From positions 1 through 64,000 of the forward strand of contig MU839847.1 in the NCBI GenBank assembly GCA_030411725.1: a stretch of 64,000 nt of DNA. Direction: 5' to 3'. Every line of letters starts with the position of its first letter. Within the stretch, counting starts at the first letter, position 1. Below, piece after piece: positions 21,981 to 32,848 of the stretch. The translations under genes were made by a program, and so were the position numbers. The notes under the pieces are model-generated. The model had not been told where the DNA came from and ran no database searches. It was given only the letters and a program-made list of their open reading frames with translations. The stretch is from Echria macrotheca. Its lineage: Eukaryota > Ascomycota > Sordariomycetes > Sordariales > Schizotheciaceae.

Positions 21981-23435
21981 TCAGATGTTCAGGGGCACAA
22001 CCTGGAAAGAAAATTGTGGCAGGCCAGCCCACAACGGAATCGCGTTGATAGTGCTCAGATACCGTCCGATCGGAACCAAGCTCTTTAAAACCGTTGTAGT
22101 AGCACCCGGCTTCTTCAGCGGCTGATCGTGCATCCGATCCCGGATCCAATCGAGCCACACATGCTTGGATGCATCAAGGGACGGAACATGCCCGGCCCCG
22201 GATATAACCAGGAATTCCAGGTCACAATCAGGATACTTCTTCCAGGTATCGTCGACGGTCTTGGACGTGACATTGTATGGGACAACATGGTCATCCGTCC
22301 CCTGCACAACCAGGAGAGGACCCTTGATATTCTTTCTACCCGCGTCACCGAGTCTGGAGAAGGCAGAGGCGTACCATGACGAGTTGTAGTCAGTCCGGTA
22401 GGTATCGTTCCTGGTCTGGAGAAGCTGGCCGATAACACCGATGCTTCCCTTCACCTCCCGCGCCAATTGAGTCCGCTTCACCCCGATGTCGGTCAGCCAA
22501 TAGCTGAGGTTAAAGTCGGGGAAGATCGAGTCCAAATTTAAACCGACTGTCGGCAACATAAAACTCGGTGGACCACTGAATACATCCGTCGTCGGGCTGG
22601 CGGCGATGGCCCCTCGATATCCCGACACCAAATCCCCGAACTCGCTGTTCTCGTCATGCCCCGCAAGTGCTTCGGCCACGGCCCAAGCCACGCCCCCTCC
22701 TTGGCTATGGCCCATGACAACAAATCTGCTGTCAAGCTCATTGGGGAAAAGCGTTCGGGCAGCTCGCATCCCGTAAAGCACATCGCGCGCCCCGGCCGGT
22801 GAGGCGTGGTACTGATGGAGAATCTTGGTTCCGTCCCACGACTTGTCGATCCCAAGACCCGCGTAGTCGGGCGCCACTACGGCGTATCCTGCTTGTGCCA
22901 ATGAAAATGGTGCTGAATAGCCATAGCCGAGAGCGCGATGGGCGGATGGGGCCTGGGGACGGAAGAAGCCGGATGTGCCGTGTGCCCATACCACTACTGG
23001 GGCTTTGGTCCCGAGGTTGGCAGCCACATACGGCCAGAGGATGTATCCAGATGCGGGGACTATGGTTCCGTTGAAGTTCTTTGTTGTATACAAGAATCGG
23101 GAGAGGGCCAGGCTTGATGGGATTGCATATGCTGTGGAATCGGTGTATTCTTGAACTTTCAGGGGCTCGCCTGGCCCAAACGCAGTCGAGTTGATCAGAG
23201 GGGGTAGAGTATAGAACTCGTCCTCGTCCGGACCGCCGAATGCCAATTGCGATCTGTCGAAGTTGATGACATTATCGATACTCTGTGCAAGATCCACGTC
23301 GAGCTCCGACCCCTTGATGTGGGACGGGTTTAATGCGAATGAGGAGTTGAAGTCGCTGGTGTATACCTTGGCTAGCTGTGCGCTCACAGCAGCAGTCAAA
23401 GCAACGACCAGGGATATGGATTTTGAAAGCCACAT
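21981..23435 (-). CDS. Secretory lipase (LIP-type alpha/beta hydrolase) 1
   Basis: This single-exon gene encodes 484 residues. Residues 1-19 form a signal peptide ending VSAQ. The alpha/beta-hydrolase core shows WAHGTSG (oxyanion region, about 150-156), APDYAGLG (about 189-196), and the nucleophile elbow GHSQGG with Ser244. The catalytic Asp probably lies in QGTDDHVVP and the His in SGAGHVPSLD. Several N-glycosylation sequons occur (NSS, NGT, NDT). The arrangement fits the secretory lipase family typified by Candida LIP enzymes, which act on triacylglycerols or esters outside the cell. A paralogue of exactly the same length lies at 52090-53544. The C-terminal 50 residues are less typical and hydrophobic. 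Confidence 0.88.
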   Translation of the reverse strand: MWLSKSISLVVALTAAVSAQLAKVYTSDFNSSFALNPSHIKGSELDVDLAQSIDNVINFDRSQLAFGGPDEDEFYTLPPLINSTAFGPGEPLKVQEYTDSTAYAIPSSLALSRFLYTTKNFNGTIVPASGYILWPYVAANLGTKAPVVVWAHGTSGFFRPQAPSAHRALGYGYSAPFSLAQAGYAVVAPDYAGLGIDKSWDGTKILHQYHASPAGARDVLYGMRAARTLFPNELDSRFVVMGHSQGGGVAWAVAEALAGHDENSEFGDLVSGYRGAIAASPTTDVFSGPPSFMLPTVGLNLDSIFPDFNLSYWLTDIGVKRTQLAREVKGSIGVIGQLLQTRNDTYRTDYNSSWYASAFSRLGDAGRKNIKGPLLVVQGTDDHVVPYNVTSKTVDDTWKKYPDCDLEFLVISGAGHVPSLDASKHVWLDWIRDRMHDQPLKKPGATTTVLKSLVPIGRYLSTINAIPLWAGLPQFSFQVVPLNI

Positions 23436-24742
23436 ATTCCGTTATATTTCCTGGGCGTTTAAGTTTTGAAGGCAAAAATAGATAGACCAAACATTGCCCA
23501 ACAATCTGGGCTTAGATACTGCTTTATCCTTGGAGCTCCAGTTTCACAGTGATTCCTCAGCACGGAGATATTGTGGAGGCCGTGTTCAACACACCGGGTA
23601 GAAAGAAGAAAGCCTACCTGCAATGCTATTGGCTAGACTGAGATTTGCGGTGGATAGAGTGGGCGAGACTGACCTCCAGGTTGACAATATCACGGCCCGA
23701 CAATAAGGGGAGCTTATTAATATTTCTTATTAATACCGGCGTAAATCCAGCCCGGTCTCTGATGGCAACTAATAAATCTCGTCGCCTGGCGGTGGTGTCC
23801 TGACGCTGGTCGCGGTGCGCATCGAATCGCACTCCGGAAGGATCCGACTCGATCCCCATCATTTTGAGATCTGTCATTGGTGGCGAGAAAGAACCCTGCA
23901 GGCCAACACCATACCTCTATTCTCTTGCTCGTGCGGAAGTGGACTGTCACGTGCTATCCCCAATATTGCCAATATCTTCACGGCCGATCTTTTGTCCGCA
24001 AGTTGGAAAAGTAATCATTTCTGAAGATCGAAGCCCAGGAACCTGGTCCGTATCTGTTTAGCCGTGAAACACAGCCCAGGCCCACAAATACCTCTCGCTT
24101 ACATAGTAAGTAAGTACCAGCCACATTGCATCCTGACGGTTGAATAGGTTGCCACTCATGCAGCAGGGGGGGTGGGCTGCGTTTCACGGCTAAAGAGATG
24201 ATTCCGAAGCTGAGGTTCAATGGAATTTTCATGGCGCAACCCCTTTGAGGGTTCCTGTTCGCCTGATTGGGAGCGCTAGCGGGCGGGACCGCTTATCGGT
24301 AAGCTGTTTCCACCATAACAGCTCAGGACCGGATATAGGAGCAGATCTGTTAGAGCTTTATGTCGCTCGCGATGGCGGGGTCGGCCCGCAGCGGTCAGAT
24401 CAGCCCATGGTGGGGTCACGGTCGTTCGTGAATCGTGCTGGCTCCGAGCTGCAATCACACCACCAAACAGCAGGTCAGACGACTCAGGGTGATAGTCGTA
24501 TCTCAACATCGGAAATGGCTGCTGAGTCCCGATCCAGAGGTCGGCCCGATGAAGGGTATAAACATGGTTGTCGCCCATCATGTTGACGATGTGCTTCACA
24601 GAACAGCATCATTCACTCCACGCAACCTTCAAGTGTCTTTTGCCTGTCAGTTGGGGAACTTCGCAAATAACAGTTCTCAGTTTCAACAAGTCCAAACTCA
24701 TCGCCACACGACTTTAAACTTGGAATTCCAATACCGTCCACC
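23436..24742. other. Intergenic region with inverted-repeat element
   Basis: About 1.3 kb lies between divergently placed genes (lipase 1 leftward, small membrane protein rightward), so both promoters lie here. It also contains the 148-bp inverted-repeat structure at 24052-24199. No other gene is seen. Confidence 0.5.
24052..24199. repeat. MITE-like element with 27-bp terminal inverted repeats
   Basis: The arm at 24052-24078 and the reverse complement of 24173-24199 agree at 25 of 27 positions; the core TTTAGCCGTGAAAC is identical. About 94 bases of unique sequence lie between. There is no open frame. The size and arm length suit a miniature inverted-repeat transposable element or a long hairpin. 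I see no clean target-site duplication directly flanking the arms. Confidence 0.6.
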
Positions 24743-25073
24743 ATGCAGCCTACAGGTGCCATGAGGTCGTCCGTTCTCAGGTATGTATTTGTACACCGCT
24801 CATGCCCCGGGTACTCAAGGGAGAATGCAGAGTATTAACGCAAGAAACAGGACAGCGCCCAATGTTGTCATTCCCGGGTTGGTGGTTGCAGGAGCAGTGT
24901 ACGGCGTCGTTAGCTACGTCCGGTCACAACTGATCCAGGAGTCCAACACGATGAACCGCATGTTCGCCAAGCAGAATTCACCACGCGTCATGGAGTCGAG
25001 GAAAAGAAACTTCATGATCGAAACGGAGGGTGACCCCAGGAAAACACCCTACAACATCCTCAACTGGCAATAA
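24743..25073 (+). CDS. Small single-pass membrane protein, possibly mitochondrial
   Basis: Exons 24743-24780 and 24851-25073 (70-base intron, donor GTATGT, phase 2) give 86 residues. The start is basic and Ser-rich (MRSSVLR), followed by one hydrophobic helix (VVIPGLVVAGAVYGVVSYV) and a charged C-terminal half ending in PYNILNWQ. This plan is common for small mitochondrial inner-membrane or assembly proteins, but I do not recognise the family, so location and role are inference. The splice junction restores a continuous frame and the tail is compositionally protein-like, which supports a real gene too short to find without splicing. Confidence 0.65.
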
Positions 25074-25276
25074 ACAAGAAGAAGGGTTTGTTTGGGATCG
25101 GAGCTCGGGATTAGATAACATCAAGGGGAGCGATACATAGATACCATGGACAGGGGGTTGGTCAGAGGCTCTGTCCGCCATCAATAACATTTCATTCGCA
25201 TTCATTTTTAACGATACTGGTGCGTCGATAACTCCGTTAGGTAGGGTGAATGGTATTTGGAGTAAAAGCTGGGTAT

Positions 25277-26815
25277 CTACACGCGCTGGGAATTATCCTG
25301 CACCCTTTCCTCTACCTGTCCCACCTCCTCACTCGAGTAGTCATCAAGCTCGTCCTTGATGCCCGTCATTTTGGCTACCACACGAGCAGCGAACATATCA
25401 CCACTGACATTAACAGCAGTACGGAAGCGATCCAGGAACCAGTCAATGGCAACAATCACACCCTGCGCGATATTTAGTTTTGTCCTTTGGAAACGGCCAT
25501 GTGAAGGTTGATACTTACATACATGCCCGTGATGGGCACATTGACACTGCCAGCAATCATAACAGTTAGAACCAGCGAAGAACTGGGGATAGGCGTGGTG
25601 CCAATCGAGGCGAGAGTCGAGAGCAAGCAAACGATGACGTAGTCGGTCGGTGTCAGCTGGATGCCCTGGGTGACGGCCATGAAGACAACGCAGAGGGGGA
25701 AGTAGATGGCGGTGCCGTCCATGTTGATCAAACATCCCAGAGGGACGGAGAAGTTGTTAACCGTAGTCGGGACACCTCGTTCCCTCGTGCACTTCAGCGT
25801 GACCGGGAGAGTCGCGGCGGATGAGGCGGAGCCCCAGGCGGTAAGCCAAGCTGGTGAGCATTTGAGCCAGTACGTATACGGATTTGTTCTGGTGAAGCCG
25901 AAGAAGAGGATTGGAAGCACGATAAACAGGTGAATTGCCATGTTGGCAATGCCACCGCCAATGAGAATGCCAAGGTTGACGCCAATGTCGCGGATATTGA
26001 GCCGGAACAGATTCGGAAGGATCAGGAAGAAGACTCCGATGGGCGCAATCTTGATGAGAAACGTGATGATCTTGGTGATCAATACCTCGATCTCCTCCAG
26101 CACACGGATGATGGCTGACCCGGGTTGCAGGAGGTAACCAATCACCACGGATGTGATGAGAATGGCAAGCAGACTGTCGTTGGCGAGCGCATTAAAGATA
26201 TTCTGCGGGATGAACGAGTCGAACATCTGTTGAACAACGTCATGGATCTCGACAGATTCGCGTTCGGCGTAGGTATCAGCGTCCTTCTCCGACACTTCGA
26301 GACTGGCAGCACCGACCTCTTGCATGAGGCGACCCCAGACCAAGCCCGTGAGAATGGTGCTGATGACAATGGCGAGCAGGGTGGTTGCGACGTAGTATCC
26401 GACAGTCCAACGCGCGAGCACTTTGCCGCTGCCCGTCATCCCGCGCAGTCGTTGGACGGCCAAGATCATGGCGGTGATGATGAGTGGAAGGACTGCGGTT
26501 TGTTAGCTCTGTTAGCTTCTTCAGGCGTCGCTACTTACCAACCGCCCTCAGCGCCCTCAACCACAGTCTTCCGGGAATTCCAACAAGCGTAGTGGCAGCT
26601 GCGGGAATCTTTTCCACCGAGTAGGACACGGCAACACCAATCGCGATAGCCAAAACTGCCGCGATTACAATCTGCGTGGCCGATCCAGCGACACGAACCG
26701 AGTTCCACCATGGCTTCTTCGGTTCTGATGGTATCTCCATGTCGTTGCTCGACGTCGGTGAGACCCTCCGCTCATCCTCCGCCATGTTGAAAGCCCGCGA
26801 CTTCTCCATTGACAT
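25277..26815 (-). CDS. Dicarboxylate/amino acid:cation symporter (DAACS/SDF family)
   Basis: Three exons (26815-26539, 26492-25519, 25462-25277) give 478 residues. The first true ATG is at 26815; the frame extends upstream only to a GTG. Hydrophobic helices begin near residue 45. The second exon holds the re-entrant-loop serine-rich motif SASSAATLPVT and the NMDGTAIYFPL motif, which are the signature of glutamate/aspartate/C4-dicarboxylate symporters. The third exon starts with DWFLDRFRTAVNVSGD, the conserved substrate- and cation-binding helix. Members take up acidic amino acids or dicarboxylates with protons or sodium at the plasma membrane. Both introns are 47 and 56 bases long with canonical ends. 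Fungal members of this family are less widespread than other amino acid permeases. Confidence 0.93.
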
Positions 26816-28390
26816 GTTGCCAAATTGGCTGGTACAGAACCCGAGCCGACGTGTGATGAAGGAACCAGAAACTCGCGGCTCGTGCTGTAACGAATGAGAT
26901 GCAACTCCATGGCAGGATATTATATTTGATATTGTCGACAGTCCATCCCAGCTGACCACTCGCCACTCCTTATCATTCCTCTGGGCTGATGCAATCTACC
27001 GACTACCTGCCCCATTAAAGCGCCGAAAGCAAGCGTGGTAAGGGATGCGCCAAGTGTTGGCACCTTTGGCTTGTTAGGAAGGTCAAGTGGTCGCTCCGCT
27101 TTGGATCCAGTATTGTCCAACCGTTGTTCCATCTGCCCAGCCGGCTCCAGAACGCCGAGAACAGGCTTCGTGTATAAAATTACCTGAATGGCCACCGAAT
27201 CATCAACGCCAAGGGCTTGGAAATTCTTGACTCCTTCCATCCGCCAACGCCAAGCATCGGCGCTTGGTCAAGTTCTGGGATAGCCTTGCTTTGTTTGGTT
27301 CATTGACCGGAACCTGGGGCCCTTGGCCTCCCCATCTACTGACTGCTATCTGGAAGCACATGTAAAGACTGCGTGGCGAAGGCTGTGCGCAGTCGGGGAC
27401 GGAGGACGGAAATCGATGCAATCGCCTGATGATTCGCGTAATAGCCGTAGTGATCAAATCCGCGCTGCAGCGACGGCTCTGCCGTCTATGTGGCTACCAA
27501 ATCTCCACATGTGAGACAGCGCATTTCCGACATTGTGTGACTGACTCGTTCCTACGATCTTGGAGGATGGGAACTCCGTTATATTGGTCAAACCAGGCTA
27601 GATTGGGCTCCTAGCACGATGGATAAGGACGGCGCCGGTACTACACCCGATCAAGACAAGACTTGGAGGCTCATCCTCTGTCGGGCTGGAATACAGCTAG
27701 GGTGGCGCATGGATGTGGCGAGTTCACGGTTTTCCACCGATCCATCGTTTTCTTCATTGCCGGGATGGCCTGAAGTCGCCCTGGTCCTATGATGCACATG
27801 TTGGGGTTGGGTGAGTTTACCTACCTGCTTGGATTTACTACTGTACTCGAAAGACACGAGGGGGCCAGTGAGGGGGAGAGCGGGCGTACAAATATTAGGT
27901 AGACCATTCGACTGTTGGTTTCGATGTTGCCGCCCCTGGCACTTCCAAGTTCTCGTTGTGCTCCGTTTGCACCTGTCTTCTTAATGGCCCGAACTGCTCT
28001 TCACCTCTTGCGGGAAGATGAGCAGCGCAAAACCTGGTTCGATAGCAAAGGTAATGTAGCGAGCGACGCGGCATTCGTCATTACGCATAAAACGCATGAG
28101 CCTACCTAGGTAGCAGACCCATGAATTTGGGACTACTAGATCGGCAGGGTCTAGATGTTTTAACTTCCCTACCTTGAGCACACCCAGTGAAGACGGTGTA
28201 GTCAATAAGAAGAATTACTTACCTCAGCGGAAGACGCGCCAGTCACACGGCAGGCAATGACCCCGTTGACAATGTAACCCTCTTATCCGATCAAGATTTT
28301 CCCCGCACCAGCTTACGGGGTTCATGATTTCCCCGGGCCAGCAGCTCGTGCCCAGTTCTGGGATATCCCTCACACCACCAAGCCGCACCG
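26816..28390. other. Intergenic region between symporter and GNAT genes
   Basis: About 1.6 kb lies between divergent genes and should contain both promoters. A minus-strand frame with ATG at 27240 (to 26920) is open for 106 codons and overlaps the symporter 5' region, but it has no recognisable features. I see no other gene. Confidence 0.45.
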
Positions 28391-29134
28391 ATGTCTCTCC
28401 GCGCTATCAAGATAGAGCCAGCCAAGTATGACGATATCCCCGTCTTGGCTGGTATCTCCTCCGACTCCTTCGAGGGAGACACCCAGACCGAGATGAAGCA
28501 ACATGGACGGGCACCATTCGACATGCGAGAATACTCCCTCACAAGTCTTCCTGGGTCTCTCAAAAGCCCGAGGCTTCGTATCATCAAGGCCGTTGAGGAG
28601 TCCACGGGAGATATCATGGGTTATTGTATCTGGGGGTTTCGCGGTGTCGAACCTCCGGTGTTCCCGCCTGTCGACTTCGGCACAGATGATGCAACGGGTC
28701 CAACGGAGCAAACCAAAACAAAGGAACAGGAAAAGGATAAAACGGACGACAGCACAGACCCGATCGCGCGTCTGGAGAAGCTCACCGGCACGGACTTCAA
28801 CAACTGGGTTGATGAACTGATGGCCGATGGTTCCCCTTGTCTGTTCATTGTGGGACTGTACGTTGCGCCGTCGTTTCAGCGCCGCGGCGCCGGAACTGCT
28901 TTGCTCAAATGGGGCACCGATTTGGCGGATGCCAATGGCGCATTTGCCTGGGTGCACTCGTCGGCCGGTGCGTGGCGAGCATACGAGAAGGCTGGGTTCC
29001 GGACGGTGCGGACGCTTACTGTCAACCTGGACAATTATGCGCCTGTACCGGCGCCGGAGACTTACCCCGATGGTAGATGGGGGGATTACACCTTTCGGTA
29101 TATGGTTTATGGGAAGCATCCGGGCACTACGTAG
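28391..29134 (+). CDS. GNAT-family N-acetyltransferase 1
   Basis: This is a single-exon gene of 247 residues. The N-terminal part (residues 5-80) has the usual start of fungal GNAT proteins, with MGYCIWGF as the beta-4 segment. A charged, low-complexity insert rich in Lys, Glu, Asp and Thr follows at about 100-130. The acetyl-CoA motif V-A-P-S-FQRRGAGTALL at about 157-170 matches the Q/RxxGxG/A loop. The later YEKAGF element closes the fold. The acceptor substrate is unknown. A long open frame exists antisense to it (28370-29119), which I regard as a shadow. A second unrelated-looking GNAT lies at 39240-39995. Confidence 0.88.
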   Translation: MSLRAIKIEPAKYDDIPVLAGISSDSFEGDTQTEMKQHGRAPFDMREYSLTSLPGSLKSPRLRIIKAVEESTGDIMGYCIWGFRGVEPPVFPPVDFGTDDATGPTEQTKTKEQEKDKTDDSTDPIARLEKLTGTDFNNWVDELMADGSPCLFIVGLYVAPSFQRRGAGTALLKWGTDLADANGAFAWVHSSAGAWRAYEKAGFRTVRTLTVNLDNYAPVPAPETYPDGRWGDYTFRYMVYGKHPGTT

Positions 29135-29368
29135 GACTGTTCATCGCTGCATGACTCCTAATATACCCACCAGTGTCTCTTCGAGGCCGATTGTTATCAA
29201 CAAGCATTTGTTCAAGATGGGAAGGTATATCCTGGATAGAGGAAAAGATAACTATGTATTGGGTGCAAGTCGTTTATAGTAGCTCGAGCATTGTTTTGTC
29301 TAGATAAATTTCCCCGCCACACTCTGTCAAGTTGACCTCGTTCCACTTATGATTGCGAACCACTGTTT

Positions 29369-29857
29369 TCATTTCACGACAAAGCGAGGGTTGCCGGTGA
29401 AAGTTTGATGGAAAGAAGACCCGTCATTGATGCGAGGGAAATCGGAAGCAGGGAAGAAAGTGGACAGCGCCAGATTCTCATCGGCCGTGGCGAGGGCGAG
29501 CTCGTAGAACTGCGATGGACCGCTCCCGACGGTGACACCACGGAAAGACCAGACGATGGAAGGATCCGCGCATGCCGTAAACGGAACATCAGGAATCGAT
29601 CCACCACCTAGCCCCGAGAACGTGCAGTCCGTCTGGAATGGCATCTGGTTCGTTGCGACCTTGAAGCTGATTCTAGAAAGTGTCAGCGGGTGAGCTGGTT
29701 CTGGATTTGGATTTCCCTACGAGCACAAAGAACCGTGCGGCACGCATCCGGCCGTAAAATCGGACACATCAAATTCCTGAGCGTCGATGCGGGCCTCGAG
29801 AGGTGCAGCAAGCGCAACGGCGAAAAGGCCGGAACCGAGAATTGTAGACAGCTTCAT
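29369..29857 (-). CDS. Small secreted protein, effector-like
   Basis: Exons 29857-29721 and 29672-29369 (48-base intron, phase 2) give 146 residues. A signal peptide is clear (MKLSTILGSGLFAVALAAP). The mature part starts with FDVSDFTAGCVPHGSLC, then SISFKV, and has four cysteines, two in this segment and two in TDCTF and FTACAD. This plan, a short beta-rich domain with FxVxDFxAxCxPHxxxC near the start, recalls small secreted fungal proteins described as elicitors or allergen-like. I do not assign it to a named family with certainty. Its small size, signal peptide and paired cysteines make it a candidate secreted effector or surface protein. Confidence 0.78.
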
Positions 29858-31534
29858 GACGGCGGAGATTGTGCTGATTGGCAAGGCGACGTGAGCAGGG
29901 AAGGAACGAATGTAGGACGGTAGCTGAGAAGCGAGCGACGATGTTATTGCACTGGATTTTAGGATGAGTATATTGAGTGGATCAAAACTAAGTCTTTGAC
30001 CACGTATTTATAGTCTGTAAAAAGTGGCCATAACTCAGCCGTACGCAGATCTTTGCCGCCGGTGTTGACGGGCCAGATCAGGTAAGCTGAGGTGAATCCA
30101 AGTTCAACACGAAGAATAAGGCAAACTGTACAAGGCCAACGAAGAAGGTATTTGAGCGGGCCGAATAAAATGCCAATAATATCAATCTCGCCTTGTGTGA
30201 CCAATAGTGAACAACCGGCTGGGGGCGAGGACTCAGGCCCTTGCGTCAGCCAATGGAACCTCTCAGAGGCAAGAATGCAGCTTCCGTAAGTCTGGCGGGG
30301 GGGTTGATACGAGCTCATCGAAGTGGGTATGGCGTCAAACCGTGTTCGCGTAGTAATCACCAAGGCGGCTTATTGCCGCCAATCACGAATGTATCGGTGG
30401 GTACGGAATACTCCCCGTGGGTTGACGGACGTCGGAATACCCTGGAAGATGCGGGACCAATGGCCCTCCCGCAAAATTGTTTGGGCCAAGTCTTACAAAT
30501 CACACCAAACCCAACGAATACTGTGCTGTAAAAGAAGGTAGACATCAGTCCTTTCGTGAACACGAGACGCTGAGCTGGTAGATCTGCGGGCACACAGACT
30601 CCCCACCCTCCGCGTCTCGTGAACGTCGCATCGCTGTTATACGAGGCTGCTTGCTCATCATGCCCCTTAGTGGTAGTCCATGTAAGTTCCTGAGCTGGAA
30701 CGATCTTAAGGCGGTGATCGTAAGATTTGGGTGCACGCTTGGGGATTCTCCTCGCAGGCTCACGGGGGAGCATCGTTATTGTCCCCAGAGTCCAGTGAGC
30801 TAGCGATTAGCTGCAGACTAATACCCCGAGAGCAGTAGCAAGGGTGAGTAAGACGCAAAATCACCGTTGTACCTACCGGGATGAGATTATTTTTATCTCA
30901 AGCACCAAGAAACGCCACTCGGTTCCTTTCCGATCGCCCCACAGATTCGGCTTCGATTTGCCGAAATGCGGAGGTTGCCGAATAGGGGGCATTGACATCT
31001 CCCGGCTGTCGGGCTGCCAGCATAGGCCCGTGTAGATTGACGTCTAATGGTCCGTGGAGTATACTACCGTGCCCAAAGCGAATCATACTCCGCTTCCATC
31101 TACCGGAGTCTTGGTCCTAGGTCGTGTGGTAGACGTCCAGTCCATCGCCAAGGTTTACAATTTTGCCCATGGAGCCCGGGTTTGCAATCCGACTCGTCAA
31201 AGCGAATTCTTAATTATTCACCAAGCTACATCATTGGTTGAGGGAAAGAAATATCACATCCTCAGTCCCATCACCTTATATGGACTGCTGTCGGAATCTT
31301 GAAACTCGCCTGTCGCGTCGAGGAAAAGTCTGGATAAACCATGGTAAAATGTGCCTGCTTTACAGATGGTACAGAAACGGCCCCGGCATAGCGCACGATC
31401 AACCATTGTCAAGAGAAAGATGGGACTATTTCATGAGGACGATTCCCGGTTTCTCCTTGATCTCGCCTTGAACCTTGTCCACCCAACGGCCACGGATACC
31501 TTAGCGAAATCCAAACAGAGAAACTGCCAGCAAA
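29858..31534. other. Intergenic region
   Basis: About 1.7 kb lies between the divergent small secreted protein and DUF1996 genes. Apart from the weak minus-strand frame at 30357-30773 I find nothing coding. The ends should contain the two promoters. Confidence 0.45.
30357..30773 (-). CDS. Possible unrecognised protein or exon remnant
   Basis: ATG at 30773 opens 138 codons on the minus strand. The product starts basic and Pro/Arg-rich, then has a central ordinary segment and a hydrophobic patch (FFYSTVFVGFGVI). I recognise no family and no good splice partner. Chance is possible. Confidence 0.2.
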   Translation of the reverse strand: MLPREPARRIPKRAPKSYDHRLKIVPAQELTWTTTKGHDEQAASYNSDATFTRRGGWGVCVPADLPAQRLVFTKGLMSTFFYSTVFVGFGVICKTWPKQFCGRAIGPASSRVFRRPSTHGEYSVPTDTFVIGGNKPPW

Positions 31535-32693
31535 ATGAAGGGCTTCACCACTCTACTGGGGCTCGTCTCCCCAACATTTGCCTATCTTCGCTTCGGATGC
31601 GGAACACTGAGCGTCCAACGCCTAGACCCCGTTGTCGAGCCTGGTCGCGTCCCCTCGGCTCATGTCCACCAAATCATCGGCGGGAATGCCTTCAACGCTA
31701 CCATGGACCCCAACGTCGACGTCGGTGAAAAGGCAACCTGCACTACATGCACCTTCTCCGAGGACTTCTCCAATTACTGGACTGCCGTCATGTATTTCAA
31801 AGCTCGCAACGGTTCCTACAAGCGCGTGCAGCAGTACCCCAATGCGCTCTTGGGAGACTTGACTGGCGGCATGACTGTGTCAGTACGATACCTTCTGTTC
31901 ACAACTGTTACTGACCTGTGTGCCTTAGCTATTACCTTCAAGCTGACTTCAACTCGAACGGCAATACCAAGATTACTTCTTTCAAGCCGGTACTTTTCTG
32001 CCCGAACTTTTTCCAGTGGACCCTGCAATGCTAATAACTCGTCAAACAGGGCTTCAGGATGACCGTCGGCAGCCCTAGCGCCACCAAGGGCAGCAATCCA
32101 GGCCTGCATTACACCTGTCTCAAAGACGTCATGACGCGATTCCCCGAGACGTCAGAATTCCCGAAGGATCCCTGCCCGGCTGGTATCATGGCCATCCACC
32201 ATTTCCCCGCCTGCTGGGACGGCAAGAACCTCGACAGCCCGAATCATCAAGACCACATGTACAATACTGGCAAGGGCGGCTTCGTTACCGCGGGACCTTG
32301 CCCTACCAGCCACCCCGTCCGAATGCCCCAACTCGCCCTCGAGACCATGTGGGACACCCGCCCCTTCAACGACAAGTCCATTTGGCCCACCGACGGCTCG
32401 CAGCCTTTTGTCTGGAGCTTTGGTGGCTCTGCGGATAACAATATGGGCTACGGCACGCATGCGGACTATCTCTTCGGCTGGAAGGGCGACGCTCTCCAGC
32501 GCACCATGGACTCAAAGCCACTTCTGAGCAACGGTCTCAAGACTCAGAGCGTGGCTCAGGCAAACAAGTGCAGCATCACTCCTACTGTGAAGGAGAATGT
32601 TGATGGATGTAAGTCTTTGCTTGTATTTGATGATGGCTGCCATGTCCATCTACTAACATAGATGCAGGGCTTGATAAGCTCCCTGGGATGTAA
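31535..32693 (+). CDS. Secreted DUF1996-domain protein
   Basis: Four exons (31535-31878, 31929-31989, 32050-32608, 32662-32693) give 331 residues. A signal peptide is followed by LRFGCGTLSVQRLDPVVEPG and HVHQIIGGNAF, the conserved start of DUF1996. Further family marks are the CTTCTFSEDFSNYW segment, the GLHYTC motif, the HHFPACWDGKNLDS motif, the HMYN motif and GYGTHADYLFGWKGDALQR. The last exon adds only ten residues ending in LDKLPGM, the usual C-terminus of the family. The domain is widespread in fungal secretomes, sometimes together with WSC or carbohydrate-binding modules, but has no established activity; the conserved His residues make a metal- or carbohydrate-related role plausible. 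The gene converges with the cupin gene 155 bases away. Confidence 0.92.
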
Positions 32694-32848
32694 TTGCGTG
32701 TCTTCTCCCGTCTCTCGTTTCGCAGTGTGGTGCTTGAGCTGTTCGAATATCGCGACAAGGTTTGCTCTACTATTCTTGAGAGACTGCCTATCAACAGATC
32801 ACTTTGACTGGAGAGATACACGCTTGTGGACATCATTCCCAGCCCTCA

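Noticed and set aside
28370..29119. 249-codon frame antisense to GNAT 1
   Set aside because: The sense strand encodes a clear GNAT fold with the acetyl-CoA loop; the antisense frame is a compositional shadow.
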